From Salvia splendens (lineage: Eukaryota > Streptophyta > Magnoliopsida > Lamiales > Lamiaceae): a stretch of DNA of 64,000 bases. Of the stretch, positions 12,192-22,159 are shown in pieces. The translations under genes were made by a program, and so were the position numbers. The DNA lies in the NCBI RefSeq assembly GCF_004379255.2, contig NC_056034.1, positions 9,674,501 to 9,738,500 of the forward strand. Reading direction: 5' to 3'. The first letter of the stretch is position 1, and each line of letters begins with the position of its first letter. Below the pieces are notes generated by a model. The model saw nothing but the letters and a program-made list of their open reading frames with translations, did not search any database and had not been told where the DNA came from.

Positions 12192-13031
12192 CTATTTTTA
12201 GAACGAAACGGCATAACTTGTTTCTGTTGGGAATGTGAGAATTTTAAAAATACTTATAAAACAAAATACCAGGATAGAATCTTGAGAAAAGCAGCGAGAT
12301 TTCGCCTCATAATTTGTGATAATGTCGAAAAACAAACAGAAACTCTTCACGTTGTATCAGATAGATTTCGCCTGCCTGCACTTGTTTTCTTTATCAGTGT
12401 CTTCCATAATGAATAATTGTCTCCACTTATATATTTTGAAAAATATGAAATTTATTTGAATTGTTGATGATTGTTAATTGTTGTTAAATTGTATGGACTC
12501 CTTCTGAAGTTTGGCCTCACAGTATATTTCCAACTTGTTTCTGATTGTTGAATTTTAATTAATGGATCAAAATTTGGGGCTTGAGAATGATTGAATGATT
12601 ATTGTATGATTGTAACATACTAAGAACACTTAGTCTATGTGTTCCATTACAAATGACACATTTCTTTTTTGCACGTATTTTGAAAATATTATAATAAATA
12701 GTTAAAATGGATTGAAATTAAAGTAAAATAGAGAATAATATAGACGAGCCACTTCTTTACATCATTCTCTTTCTTAGTCAGTTGGTTAAATTTGGCTTTG
12801 TGCATATCTAGCTAGCTAGCTAGTATTTGAATCACAGTTTTATCATGTATTTATAGGACTAATTCATATGATAATTTTACTCTATTTGTATACATCATGT
12901 AGTATTTATTTATTGGACTAATTCATATAATAAAATACGATAAAATTTGCTCTACTTTACTCTATTTGTATCATACTCATATAGTTTCACCCGGGTCGAC
13001 CCAAGTTTCCAGAAGATGGGAAGGTTTTGGA
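12192..13031. other. AT-rich intergenic DNA, no gene seen
   Basis: I see no coding, RNA or repeat structure here beyond short AT-rich words and a run of 'ctag' repeats near 12810. The 80-codon open frame at 12174-12416 starts inside the LTR and has no family features. Confidence 0.5.
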
Positions 13032-13580
13032 TAGGGGTGAGCAAAAAAACCGGAAACCGAATATCCGAACGGAACCAAACCGAAATTTTGAAATTCGGTT
13101 CGGTTTTTTCGGTTTTTCGGTTCGGTTCGGTTTTAAAAATAAAAAAATTTGGTTTTTCGGTTCGGTTCGGTTCGGGCGAAGAAAAAAACCGAAAAACCGA
13201 ATTATATATATATTCTATTAATTTAATATATTATATTATATATAATTTATATTCTTTTAATATATTCTACTATATAATATATATTATATGTATTATTAAT
13301 TTTATATTATATATAAATATTCTATTAGTATATATAAAATAAAATAAAATACACATATATAAATATATATTTATATTATATTTATTTTTTTCAGGTTTTT
13401 CAGTTTTTTTCGGGTTTTTTCGGTTTTGTTCGGGCTTTTCGATTTTTTAAGTTCAGTTTTCGGTTTTTTGGTTTCAGTTTTTCGGGTTCGGTTCGGTTTG
13501 GATTTTGAACTAAATTCAGTTTTTCGATTTTGGTTCGGTTTTGGCAAAAAACCGAACCGAAACCCGAATGCACACCCCTA
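13032..13580. mobile_element. hAT-type MITE built from CGGTTC repeats, 8-bp TSD
   Basis: The element begins TAGGGGTGAGCAAAAAAACC and ends in the inverse of TAGGGGTGTGC, which are hAT-like termini. It is flanked by a perfect 8-bp direct repeat GTTTTGGA (13024-13031 and 13581-13588), the TSD length expected for hAT. Inside, both ends consist of degenerate GGTTCGGTTTTTCGG repeats in inverse orientation, separated by a core of TATA-type low-complexity sequence (13200-13390). The apparent ORFs across it (13027-13221, 12947-13342, 13400-13603) are repeat translations. No transposase is encoded, so it depends on an autonomous hAT elsewhere. Confidence 0.85.
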
Positions 13581-13759
13581 GTTTTGGATGAAAATGTAAC
13601 CAAATGAATTACTATTAGGCAATGTGTATTAATTCTAAAATATACTGAAGTATTCTCGTAGCCATCAATTATGATAATGTTTGAATCAGTGTTAAAATTT
13701 CAGACTGGATCGGCTGGTTTAGCCGTGAACCGACACATGTCCGGTCCAATTGGAACATA

Positions 13760-13980
13760 CTCCTTCCGTCTATAAAAAATAGTCTCATTTGTGAACGACG
13801 GAGTTTTAATGAGTAATAGGTAAAGTAAGAGAGAAGTTGAAAAAGTAAGTAAAGTAAGAGAGATTGGAAGAAAAAGTGGGTAAAGTATAAGAGTGAAACT
13901 TTCTATTTTTAGAAATAAGACTATTTTTTATGGACATCCCAAAATGATAAAATGAGACTATTTTATATGGATGGAGGGAG
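13760..13980. mobile_element. Stowaway-type MITE
   Basis: Ends CTCCTTCCGTC... and ...GGATGGAGGGAG are inverted repeats of the Tc1/mariner Stowaway type, with TA on both sides (13758-13759, 13981-13982). It is 221 bp, noncoding, and carries the internal inverse pair 'aaaaatagtctcatttgtg'/'aatgagactatttt'. Confidence 0.8.
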
Positions 13981-13982
13981 TA

Positions 13983-15229
13983 AAAACTAATTATACCCAT
14001 TTTTTATATTTTTAAAAAACAAACAGTACTTATATTTTTTTGATAATATTCCAGTTCGATCAATGGTGTAAATCATGAATTGATACCTTGGTCAATTTGC
14101 CCCACCCGATTTTTGAAACAGTGGTTTGAATGCACACATATATTCTACTAATGAACGGGACTATACCAACAAAATAATTAATACTAGGGTTTATATCAAA
14201 TAAATCCTAGCAAGTTAAATTAGCACAGATAACTTGTTTACGGTATAAAATAGTACTGTAATACTTAGTTGTTTATGCAACCAACATTGCTGATTAAGCA
14301 CAACAATATTTATCAATCATCAATGACAACATACAATACAAAAATTGGTGAAGTATAGTACCTAGTACATTACTCTTGATTTCGTGGCTCATTATCATTC
14401 ATGTGACGTGAAACAGTTGCAATTTAATTTGAGTTCATAATTAGTTTCTTATCAGGCTTTACAACTTTTCTTGTTTTGGTTATTTAATTTATAACTATTT
14501 CGATGAGTGATTTTTTTTTTCTGAAAAGTCAAATTGTTGTAAAGAGTACTGCTTGCATACAAAATCATTCGAATCAAAATAGATAAAAATGTGAATATAT
14601 TATACTACTGAGTTATACTTTAAGAATAACTAAAAGTAATAAAAGTTAAGAATAACTAAAAATAATAAAAAAGTATCAAAAAAATGTGTGCATATTTTAA
14701 TAAAATAATAATAATAATAATACATTATCTTATTATATGAGCCATGAGGTATCCCAGTATGGCCAATATCTGATATTTCCAATGAAAATATTGAATCTGG
14801 TCAGTATTGTAGGCAAGGTGCAGAATGGAGAAGAATCCCTCGATCACTTTTGCTGTCAGATATAATATGTTATCCTTTAGTATCTCAGTATATCTTACTG
14901 CTATAGCTACTTGACAACTCACTATCAATTATACTACCATATTAAATTAATCAAGTCTCCTTCAATATTATCACTAAAAGGGATTCAACACATTAATTAT
15001 CTCAGACTTAAAATTAAGACTTAATCGAATTAGGATAAAGGGCAGGCGTCATCCGCCAAAATTCTTCACGTTTCCCACAATTGCGTCTACATTCAGTTCT
15101 TCCCCAGACACATGATCAGGTCTCTCTCAAGGTTAGCAAACGCAAAAAAAGGTAGATCTACTATATTTTGTAGGGACTGTGACATTTTTTTACTCAAATT
15201 TGATATTTTCATTTTTAGGGCAAATTTCA
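13983..15229. other. AT-rich intergenic DNA
   Basis: I see no gene. There is a small direct repeat of 'taagaataactaaaa-taataaaa' at about 14619-14672 and an ATA run at 14703-14722. Confidence 0.45.
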
Positions 15230-15231
15230 TA

Positions 15232-15410
15232 CTCCCTCCGTCCCGGGCTACTCGCTCCTTTCCTTTTCGGCACGGAGATTAAGGAATGAGTGTATAGGAA
15301 AGTCAAAAATGACGGCTGTAAGTGAAAATTTTTACTAAAAATGGAAAGAGTGCAAGTAACTTGGGACGCCCAAAAAGGAAATAAGTGCGAGTAGCTTGGG
15401 ACGGAGGGAG
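15232..15410. mobile_element. Stowaway-type MITE
   Basis: It begins CTCCCTCCGTCCC and ends GGGACGGAGGGAG, a perfect 13-base inverted terminus, flanked by TA at 15230-15231 and 15411-15412. Length is 179 bp and it is noncoding. The well-kept termini suggest a recent insertion compared with the copies further right. Confidence 0.85.
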
Positions 15411-15412
15411 TA

Positions 15413-16085
15413 TTTTTCATGTTGACTTTGAATTTGGGCGTTTTTTTTTTTGAATTTAGGCGTATTGATGCTCTTGAAGTTGTGCGGATCGGAAACATTT
15501 ATTTTGCCGCATTAGTTTGTGTGATTAATTTTAATATATCTTTTTTGGATACGAATAAATTGATTAATTAGTGGTTCCTGGTCCTGGATACTGTAAAAGT
15601 ACTACTCCATAAAATTTGAGGAATCATAATTGGCGAAATATTAAATTAGGAATTTGCAAGTTAAATAGTTTTTCACATTATATGCTATTATGACTTTTTT
15701 TTCCCTTTTAAAAACATCCTCATAACAAAGGGGAGGGTGTGGAAGTTTTATCGAATTAAAATGATAATTCTTCTCTTCTTCATTTGCATAAGCATAGATG
15801 ATTGTACTGCCACTCTCATTAATGTTCTTCTTTCTAGATTCTACAGGATGTAATTTAAATTACACGATAATGAAATGAGAAATGAGACATATATAATAAC
15901 TTAGCTATTGGTGATTTGCTGATTTGTGTACATAGCAATGCTAGGACGAATTTGTAGAAAGAGGTACTCCGTAAAATATAATTAATGAGAATTGAGGCAT
16001 GGATTTTGATTATGAATCATAATTGCATTGTTTGTAATGTTTCTGGGTTGAATTTGTACTGCCTAAATCAATTGCGCAAGGCTAC
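15413..16085. other. AT-rich intergenic DNA
   Basis: I see no gene or repeat structure in this stretch. The last five bases (GCTAC, 16081-16085) are the target site of the LTR element that follows. Confidence 0.45.
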
Positions 16086-16399
16086 TGATACGAGTCTTCT
16101 TTTATTATTTTATTTAGATATTATAAGGATTTAGCATATCTTTTTATATTCACATATATTATAAATATGTGTGGAGTCTTCCATAATAATCAGTCAATGA
16201 ATATATGAAATCAAATATTTGGCTCACATAAATTGTGCATCAAGAAACCCTCAATTAGGCTGCCGACGAGTGAAACTCGCACCCAGCCAACCCTCTTCGC
16301 CGTTCACGTCGTCGACCCAACGTTTGGGCGCTCGACAACAACGGTACTTGTTTCTTGATTACGTGTGAAATTCGACGTTAAGGAGGAAGATCCTTAACA
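16086..16399 (+). repeat. 5' LTR of the 2.66-kb element
   Basis: 314 bp, TG...CA. Differs from the 3' LTR by 12 substitutions and lacks three bases (the 'atc' of a repeated 'atcatcag'). Confidence 0.9.
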
Positions 16400-16748
16400 A
16401 CTGGTGCTTTCATCGTGAGCTCACCCTCCACAACACCAATCGAACCATAGCTACGTCGCTGCCCGAGGGGAAACCACCTCGCACAGCAACTAGCCACATC
16501 GATCGAGCCACATCTATGTTGATGCCCGACGGGAATCCACCGGTGCATAGCAACTAGCCGCTGCCTAGCTTCACCGCTGCCCGTAAGGGAACCACCCTCA
16601 CCCCTTATCATCCACCTCTGTCCGACACCACAAATCTCATCAACCCTCCAATTTCTTTCATCCATAAACTCACCAATAAAAAAACCCACCGAACAGCAAG
16701 AAATTCCCAAACCCCTCCACTCCAACTTCATTCTTTCCGTAATTAATT

Positions 16749-17090
16749 ATGCCTATTCACCACCAATATCAGGCCCCGCACCAGATGCACCCTATTATTG
16801 CAAAATTTGATCGCCTATTGGACATGATGGAATCCCGTATGGACGCGGTAGATCGGCGCGTGGAAAACCTTTGTCGGAAACAATACCCCAGCCCACACCA
16901 ATCTGGGCGGTCGCGCAACCTCTGTCCACCCATTCAGCCTGAGCCAAAACCACCCTACATCTCACGCCGTTGGGATCCACCTGATCGTCGCCCACGGACG
17001 GGATACCCGCCCCTTCAGGTACCGCGATCGCGTGCAGGATGCACGACCTCAACACCGCGGCGGCTACCCCGAGAGGGACCACCTATTTGA
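16749..17090 (+). CDS. Gag-like N-terminal fragment of the 2.66-kb LTR element
   Basis: The 113-codon frame starts MPIHHQYQAPHQMHP and has an amphipathic stretch FDRLLDMMESRMDAVDRRVENL that should form a short coiled coil. It is then Pro/Arg-rich (RSRNLCPPIQPEPKPP). This layout recalls the N-terminus of retrotransposon Gag proteins with a coiled-coil and a basic proline-rich tail, but I find no conserved gag core or CCHC knuckle. The surrounding 16780-17460 is far more GC-rich than the host DNA and has open frames in several phases. The true product may be longer, with frameshifts. Confidence 0.4.
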   Translation: MPIHHQYQAPHQMHPIIAKFDRLLDMMESRMDAVDRRVENLCRKQYPSPHQSGRSRNLCPPIQPEPKPPYISRRWDPPDRRPRTGYPPLQVPRSRAGCTTSTPRRLPREGPPI

Positions 17091-17458
17091 TCGCGGAGAT
17101 CAATGAATCCAATTGGGGTTCGATCGCCACGCAACGCAGCCGTATCGCCCAACGTGCTGAGACCCACCGACGCAGCAGCAGGACCACAGTTACCCAGCCT
17201 TTGATCACCGGCCCCAATGCACGGAGACGTGCTGGGACCGACCTCACCATCAGGACGAGGTGCGAGGCCAGTCTGCCTGCCAACAGCCCCACCACACTGC
17301 CGACCAGCCACCGCGCTTGAGCCTCCCACCGCGGGACCTGTACGGTCAATCCGGGCGTGTGACCAATCGGACCCCGTACCAGCCTTCGCGCTCGCCTACC
17401 TGTTGGGACCCGTCTGGATTGCGCACGCAACAGGGATACCCGGCAGACGACATATCGT

Positions 17459-18394
17459 TTGAGAGATTTGGAAGTGATGATCTATGTTGGGGGAGAAGGT
17501 CGTCTCTCTCATAATAGGTATATTGAGTGCTCAATGCCAAGTCCAGCGACGAAGAAGAAAGCTACTCCTGGTCTTTGTTCACTTGGGAGTCGGTGTGAAC
17601 CAGATTACCAAGTTAGTGTTGGATTGAGGGAACAAGAAGGATATGAAACTTCTGATTCCTCGAGTTTAGATGACAAGATTGCATATTCATGTATGGAAGC
17701 CAGAGTTTTCGACTACGTTTATGATCGTGGTACGGGCGAGGAGGAGCATTGTGATTCAGAGAACTCCATATTAGAGACAGTAGCAAAGAAACTCATGGAT
17801 CGTGGCTTGCCTAGTGAGAATCGGGGATCTAGGGAAGGTAGAGATGGCAGACTCGAAGACCAACAAGTTTCATCTTTTGCGGAAATCTACCCACCGCACA
17901 GCCCCGATATGAGTAAAGAGAATGAGGAAGAGGCATTGTTAGACGATGTAGAGAAGGACGATTTCACTGATGAAGTGAAGAAGGTCATCGCCTCTCTCAA
18001 TGTTGTTCAAGTGTCATCCAAAAATGTTGTTGGAAATTGTTGGGGCAAGCAAGGATATGGTGCTTACACCGATTTGCCTGTAATTGCTTGTGTCTATGTG
18101 GATTTGAATGTCAGTGATGCTCCAAGTATGAATCATCGATCAACATCGTTCGATACAGATGCAAGGTTGATCCATCCGTGTAATGACATGTCATGTTTGA
18201 GTATTTTGGGAGGCGTTGACAAACTTGTCGATTTGGCAAGGAATTTTGCCAACAAAATTGGGTCTCCTTTGTTGATTTTTGATGAAGATGATGGGAGACG
18301 TTCGCTTATTTGGTTTGCGTTTGATCCAGGAGGTGACGTTTCAATGCTTTTGTTATCGTCAACTTTGCCCGGGGTTCCATGGTTCCCACCTTGA
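17459..18394 (+). CDS. Unrecognised 311-residue protein of the 2.66-kb LTR element
   Basis: The frame opens in the second half of the element and stops 30 bases before the right LTR. I do not recognise the protein. Its first 150 residues are polar and rich in Ser, Asp, Glu and Lys (GYETSDSSSLDD, DRGTGEEEHCDSEN, MSKENEEEALLDDVEKDDF). The second half is more ordered (VIACVYVDLNVSD, DKLVDLARNFANKIGSPLL). No D-S/T-G protease, RT or integrase motif is present. The start is uncertain: the first Met lies just after the GC-rich zone and the frame could be entered from upstream by splicing or frameshift. The last ten residues overlap the zone where many gypsy elements end their polyprotein. It could be a captured host sequence or a relic of the polyprotein end. 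Confidence 0.45.
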   Translation: MRDLEVMIYVGGEGRLSHNRYIECSMPSPATKKKATPGLCSLGSRCEPDYQVSVGLREQEGYETSDSSSLDDKIAYSCMEARVFDYVYDRGTGEEEHCDSENSILETVAKKLMDRGLPSENRGSREGRDGRLEDQQVSSFAEIYPPHSPDMSKENEEEALLDDVEKDDFTDEVKKVIASLNVVQVSSKNVVGNCWGKQGYGAYTDLPVIACVYVDLNVSDAPSMNHRSTSFDTDARLIHPCNDMSCLSILGGVDKLVDLARNFANKIGSPLLIFDEDDGRRSLIWFAFDPGGDVSMLLLSSTLPGVPWFPP

Positions 18395-18424
18395 GGACAA
18401 GGGGGATTTTAACCGTGGGGGAGA

Positions 18425-18741
18425 TGATACGAGTCTTCTTTTATTATTTTGTTTAGATATTACAGGGATTTAGCATATCTTTTTGTATCCACACATATTA
18501 TAAATATGTGTGGAGTCTTCCATAATAATCATCAGTCAATGAATATATGAAATCAAATATTTGGCTCACATAAATTGTGCATCAAGAAACCCTCAATTAG
18601 GCTGCTGACGAGTGAAACTCGCGCCCAGCCAACCCCCTTCGCCGTTCACGTCGCCGACCCAACGTTTGGGCGCTAGACAACAACGGTACTTGTTTCTTGA
18701 TTACGTGTGGAATTCGACGTTAAGGAGGAAGATCCTTAACA
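18425..18741 (+). repeat. 3' LTR of the 2.66-kb element
   Basis: 317 bp with the same TG...CA ends as the left copy. It is preceded by a polypurine tract and followed by the GCTAC target duplicate. Confidence 0.9.
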
Positions 18742-19044
18742 GCTACATAGATAACTCACGCTCATAAAGAGCAAACATAAATCTATTAGTACTATTTGAT
18801 TTAGTAAGTAATTAAATAAAAAATAGAGAAAACAAAGTAAGGGGGAATATATAAGAAGATAGTGAAAATGGGGCGAGATGATAACTGAATAAGATTCTAG
18901 CTGATGTTTGGGACATGAAATGGAGTCTAGGTTCATTCTGGATCAGAGATATATTCCATGGTTTACAGCAGCGAATATGTTGAGCTCTTTAAAAGCCACA
19001 CTACAATTGACAACGAAAACATTATGAGCTGCAACAATTTCATT

Positions 19045-19145
19045 TCATGCGTCCTCTAGAGTTCCCTGCAAACACTTCTCGGAGTCGACCACCCCAATTG
19101 CCTCTCGTGAAGTGTTTGGGGGAACTCCCGGGCTCGTTTGATCAT
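19045..19145 (+). ncRNA. MIR395: MIR395 precursor hairpin
   Basis: The 3' arm at 19107-19127 reads GTGAAGTGTTTGGGGGAACTC. This equals the known plant miR395 (CTGAAGTGTTTGGGGGAACTC) except for the first base. The opposite arm at 19059-19084 (GAGTTCCCTGCAAACACTTC...) pairs with it over about 26 positions with roughly four mismatches, giving a compact hairpin with a 20-25 base loop. The mature strand sits on the 3' arm, as in every MIR395. miR395 is induced by sulfate starvation and cuts ATP-sulfurylase and the low-affinity sulfate transporter SULTR2;1 mRNAs. MIR395 loci often come in clusters, but I see no second copy in this window. The first-base G instead of C could reflect a shifted or diverged mature end. 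Expression cannot be judged from sequence. Confidence 0.85.
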
Positions 19146-19950
19146 ACACACAATATTTCTTTCATCCTCCACCTGTAAGTATGATTCTATCATCAAATTA
19201 ATAAAAACTGAAGTAAATCAAACTATATCTGGGGTTTTGTGAGCTAATACTAGTGTGTGAATGGATTGTACAGTTTTCTTGGATTTTAAGATTTTGTTAT
19301 TTAAAAATGTAAAGATAGGGCAAATGAGCTTAAAATTGAAGTAGCTAGTCACAACAATATTTTCTTCCATTCTCTAGATTTATGCTCCGCGATCCAAATT
19401 TTGGTTGAGTTTTCTTATAAATCCTTTCTCTCTTTCTTCAGTCCCAGCAAAAAACAATAAGATGAGTTTAGTGCTTCAAGATTTATACAGTGAAATTTCC
19501 AGATTTCTTTCATTTTTCCTTTAGTTTAAAGACAAATTAACCAGGTGCTAGAAAATCAGCCGAAAATAGAGGTGAAATGGGAGCGGAGCACACATCTTCA
19601 AGCTAGCTAGGGCTTGTGGAAAAATTGTATCTGAAATTAGCTCATTTTGGAGATCTCTACATAGAAAATACTAGTAGGAAAATGAGATTTTGAAAATAGT
19701 AAGTGCTACTATAACCTATCTCCTTTTACAAAATTAATCAATGAAATTCTTGAATAGAAAGAAAACAAGTACGCCGTAGGATGAGTGGAACAAAATCTTT
19801 TAGGAGCCTGACAATATTTAATTAGACCATTAGCTAAATGCATTTGCGTCACGGCTACATTTTTAGGCCAGCACGAGTAGGTCATCTAGAGAAATAGAGC
19901 GTACCTGGGTGACGTTGATCCCGAAGATTGAAGGGCCAAAAGAGTTTCAA
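19146..19950. other. Intergenic DNA downstream of MIR395
   Basis: I see no ORF of note. The 3' part of the pri-miRNA transcript probably lies here, but no end can be defined. Confidence 0.4.
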
Positions 19951-19959
19951 CCCCGATCA

Positions 19960-20590
19960 AAATGATTAAAGTCGGTATAAAATTATTGTTGACAAGAGAA
20001 ATACTAGCATATGGAGGGAAGATATATACAAGAAATTGTATGAAAGAGCAAAATGTTGGGTAAACTACTGGACCGGTTAAAAACAAGTTCCCCGGACTAT
20101 TGAAGCTATTTACTCATGAAGATGACCTTAATGAAGGTATGATAGCGAGGTTTGGAGATCGTTTTTTGCTAGCTAGGAGGAAGAGTCAGTTGAGGACGTG
20201 AATCAAACACGAGTAATCAGAGAGTGTGACTCTTGGATAAATGCATTTTTGGTTTCTAACTTTGTTTTGTAAGTTTCAAATTAGAGGAATGCCCTGCAGG
20301 AACATTATTTACCAGAAGCACACAACTCCAATACAAAAAATACTCAAAACCAAATGAATTGAAGGTTGTTCGGATTCGATGCTTTTGACGCTGTAGATAA
20401 TCATTGTGTACTACTACTATGCGAGGAGGGAGAGTAGACCATCAGCCACATTTTCTTTTAGTTGCAAGATTTCATGTATTTTTTGGAGTTTCCGTGTGTC
20501 AACCTAATCACCCAATAAATGCTTTCTATGTTGGCTTCAAATCGGCTTACAAGTTTCTATCAAAAATTTGGGCATCTGTGACTGTCTTCT
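19960..20590 (+). pseudogene. Possible LINE (non-LTR retrotransposon) 3' relic
   Basis: At 20404-20480 one frame resembles the zinc-binding segment that follows plant LINE reverse transcriptases (a Cys-x3-4-Cys, then 'SHIFF' followed by a basic/aromatic stretch). At 20130-20230 there is a Trp- and acid-rich segment in a compatible place. The frames are full of stops and the similarity is weak. I list it because no other explanation for the stretch is visible. It may be chance. Confidence 0.22.
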
Positions 20591-20984
20591 AGTATATCAA
20601 GTCTATTTGGGATATACTAAAACAAGATTGCTTTACCTAATTTAAGTGCTGGACAAAAAACGGCATTTTTGGCGCACTGGCACATGAATTAGAGGGAGAT
20701 TTTTTTAACTTCATAAACGTTATTGCATCAAAATTCAGAGCATCCACAACCGTGCTCTTGCCAACGAGCACAGTTGTGGGTCCGGCCCCACTTTTTCTGC
20801 CTGCTCTTAGGCAAGAGCACAACACTCACGTCTCTGCTCTTCCGCAAGGACGAGCACAAGGGTCCCACCATTCCATTATTCAATTTAAATAAAAACATTT
20901 CCACAAAATTAAAATACATTAAAAATACCCGGAATAATATTACAAAATACATTAAAAAAAATTACATAATTAAAATCCTAAAAA

Positions 20985-21122
20985 ATAAAAATTACATAAT
21001 TAAAATCCTAAAAAATAAAAATTACATAATTAAAATCCTAAAAATTAAAAATTACATGATTAAATTTCTACAAATTAAAAATTACATAATTAAACTCCTA
21101 AAAATTAAAAATTACATAATTA
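20985..21122. repeat. Short tandem repeat, about 33 bp per unit
   Basis: Four units of 'aaattacataattaaaatcctaaaaa(t)taaa' type, with small differences. It is AT-rich and lies within the noncoding left part of the Harbinger element. Confidence 0.75.
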
Positions 21123-21148
21123 AAGGCTAAAAATACCCCCGTGGAAGA

Positions 21149-22159
21149 CTATTCATCCGGCGGCACTACCCCCAATTGTTTTTGGAGGCCCAATATCATG
21201 GCCTCATGCGATCAAAGTTGCGCGGGGGTCATAGTTGACCTATCGGCCATATTGAGTTTGGCCAAAATCCCCCACAACGAGTTGGTGGGGGTGGAGGTGG
21301 CGCATAGGGAACGGGAACGGGAACGGGTTCGGGAGCATCGCCTGATGGAGTCGCGGTTGGCTGCCGCCTTGTTCCTTGCTTGCGGTCGGCGTTGGGAACC
21401 GCTCGGGCCGGCGTCGGGGCTACCCAAGTTAGCTCCGGCAAGTTGGCTAGCCACGTCTTCAGAACTGGCGTCGGATAGGGATACCGACCTTGACCGTTTG
21501 GAGGAGCCGCTAGAGGAGGATGTTACGCCTCCCCTAAACTTCGGATGCAGCCGCGTCTCCTGCCAAATGTTGAGGTACTTGAACGGCTTGTAGTTCATGG
21601 ATTGGTAGGTCGACAAGGCGAAACTGATGATGTCGACCTCGCTCCGGCCGCTCCCCGCCGACCGCTCTTCCTGGAGGTAATACCCCTGGAACTTTTGGAT
21701 TTCTTCGTTGGCTCTGTATATGGCGTTGCGCACCATACTCTCGTTGCGCTCGATTGTTCTCGCCGGCCTATTTTCATTGTACCGGCGACAAATGCGCCAC
21801 CAATAATGATCGCTGGATTGGTTCGTGTCAACCTCCGGATCTTCGGAGATTGACAAGAACGCCTTGAACAATTGCTCCATCTCCGCCGGAGTGTACGGTG
21901 TGTGGACACCGCGAGTAGGAGGAGTCGGAGTTTGGGAGGGGCCGCTCGACCTCGCTCTAGGCTCGGGTGTCAACTCGTATTGCCCTTCGGGGGCATCTTG
22001 GTCGTCGATCGGGTAAGGCCGGTAGCCACCTGGAACTCCCGAACTTTAGGTTTGAGGAGGGGCCGAATATTCCATTTCCGGACTAGGAAACGGTTGTGAA
22101 CCGAACCAATCGGGGTTCCAACCGTGTGAGCCCTGGGGGTGATCGTTGTGGCCGGACAT
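21149..22159 (-). pseudogene. Harbinger ORF1-type Myb/SANT-like protein with two stop codons
   Basis: From the ATG at 22159 one reading frame of 337 codons runs to TAG at 21149-21151, broken only by a TAA at codon 38 (22046-22048) and a TGA (21212-21214) 21 codons before the end. The middle part holds the trihelix/SANT-like segment (YTPAEMEQLFKAFLSIS...DHYWWRICRRYNENRP and VRNAIYRANEEIQKFQGYY), then a Ser/Arg-rich region with an SGSSKRSRS nuclear-localisation-like cluster. It ends in the family's typical MADRSTMTPAQL and LGLQKQLGVVPPDE-like tail. In intact Harbingers, ORF1 carries the transposase into the nucleus and helps bind the termini. Databases often mislabel such proteins 'glutathione S-transferase T3-like'. 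The stops mean this copy is probably dead, though the rest of the frame is intact. Confidence 0.75.

Larger units (their letters stand above)
16086..18741 (+). mobile_element. 2.66-kb LTR retrotransposon, non-autonomous, with perfect TSD
   Basis: LTRs at 16086-16399 (314 bp) and 18425-18741 (317 bp) both run TGATACGAG...CCTTAACA. The element is flanked by the perfect 5-bp target duplication GCTAC (16081-16085, 18742-18746). I count 12 substitutions, 11 of them transitions, and one 3-bp indel between the LTRs. A PBS-like start (TGGTGCTTTCATCG) follows the left LTR, and its complement ends in CCA as a tRNA should. A polypurine tract (GTGGGGGAGA, 18415-18424) precedes the right LTR, so the orientation is plus. 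Internal DNA is about 2.0 kb: a GC-rich, gag-like 5' half and a separate 311-codon ORF. No protease, RT or integrase is seen. Confidence 0.9.

Noticed and set aside
13027..13603. ORFs with RTEPNRNFEIRFG-like repeats
   Set aside because: They are translations of the CGGTTC repeats in the hAT-type MITE.
16378..17430. Several minus-strand ORFs of 95-117 codons in the GC-rich region
   Set aside because: GC-rich DNA gives open frames on all phases; the plus-strand orientation is fixed by PBS and PPT.
21141..21593. Plus-strand 150-codon ORF
   Set aside because: Mirror frame of the Harbinger ORF1 gene on the minus strand, which has the recognisable motifs.
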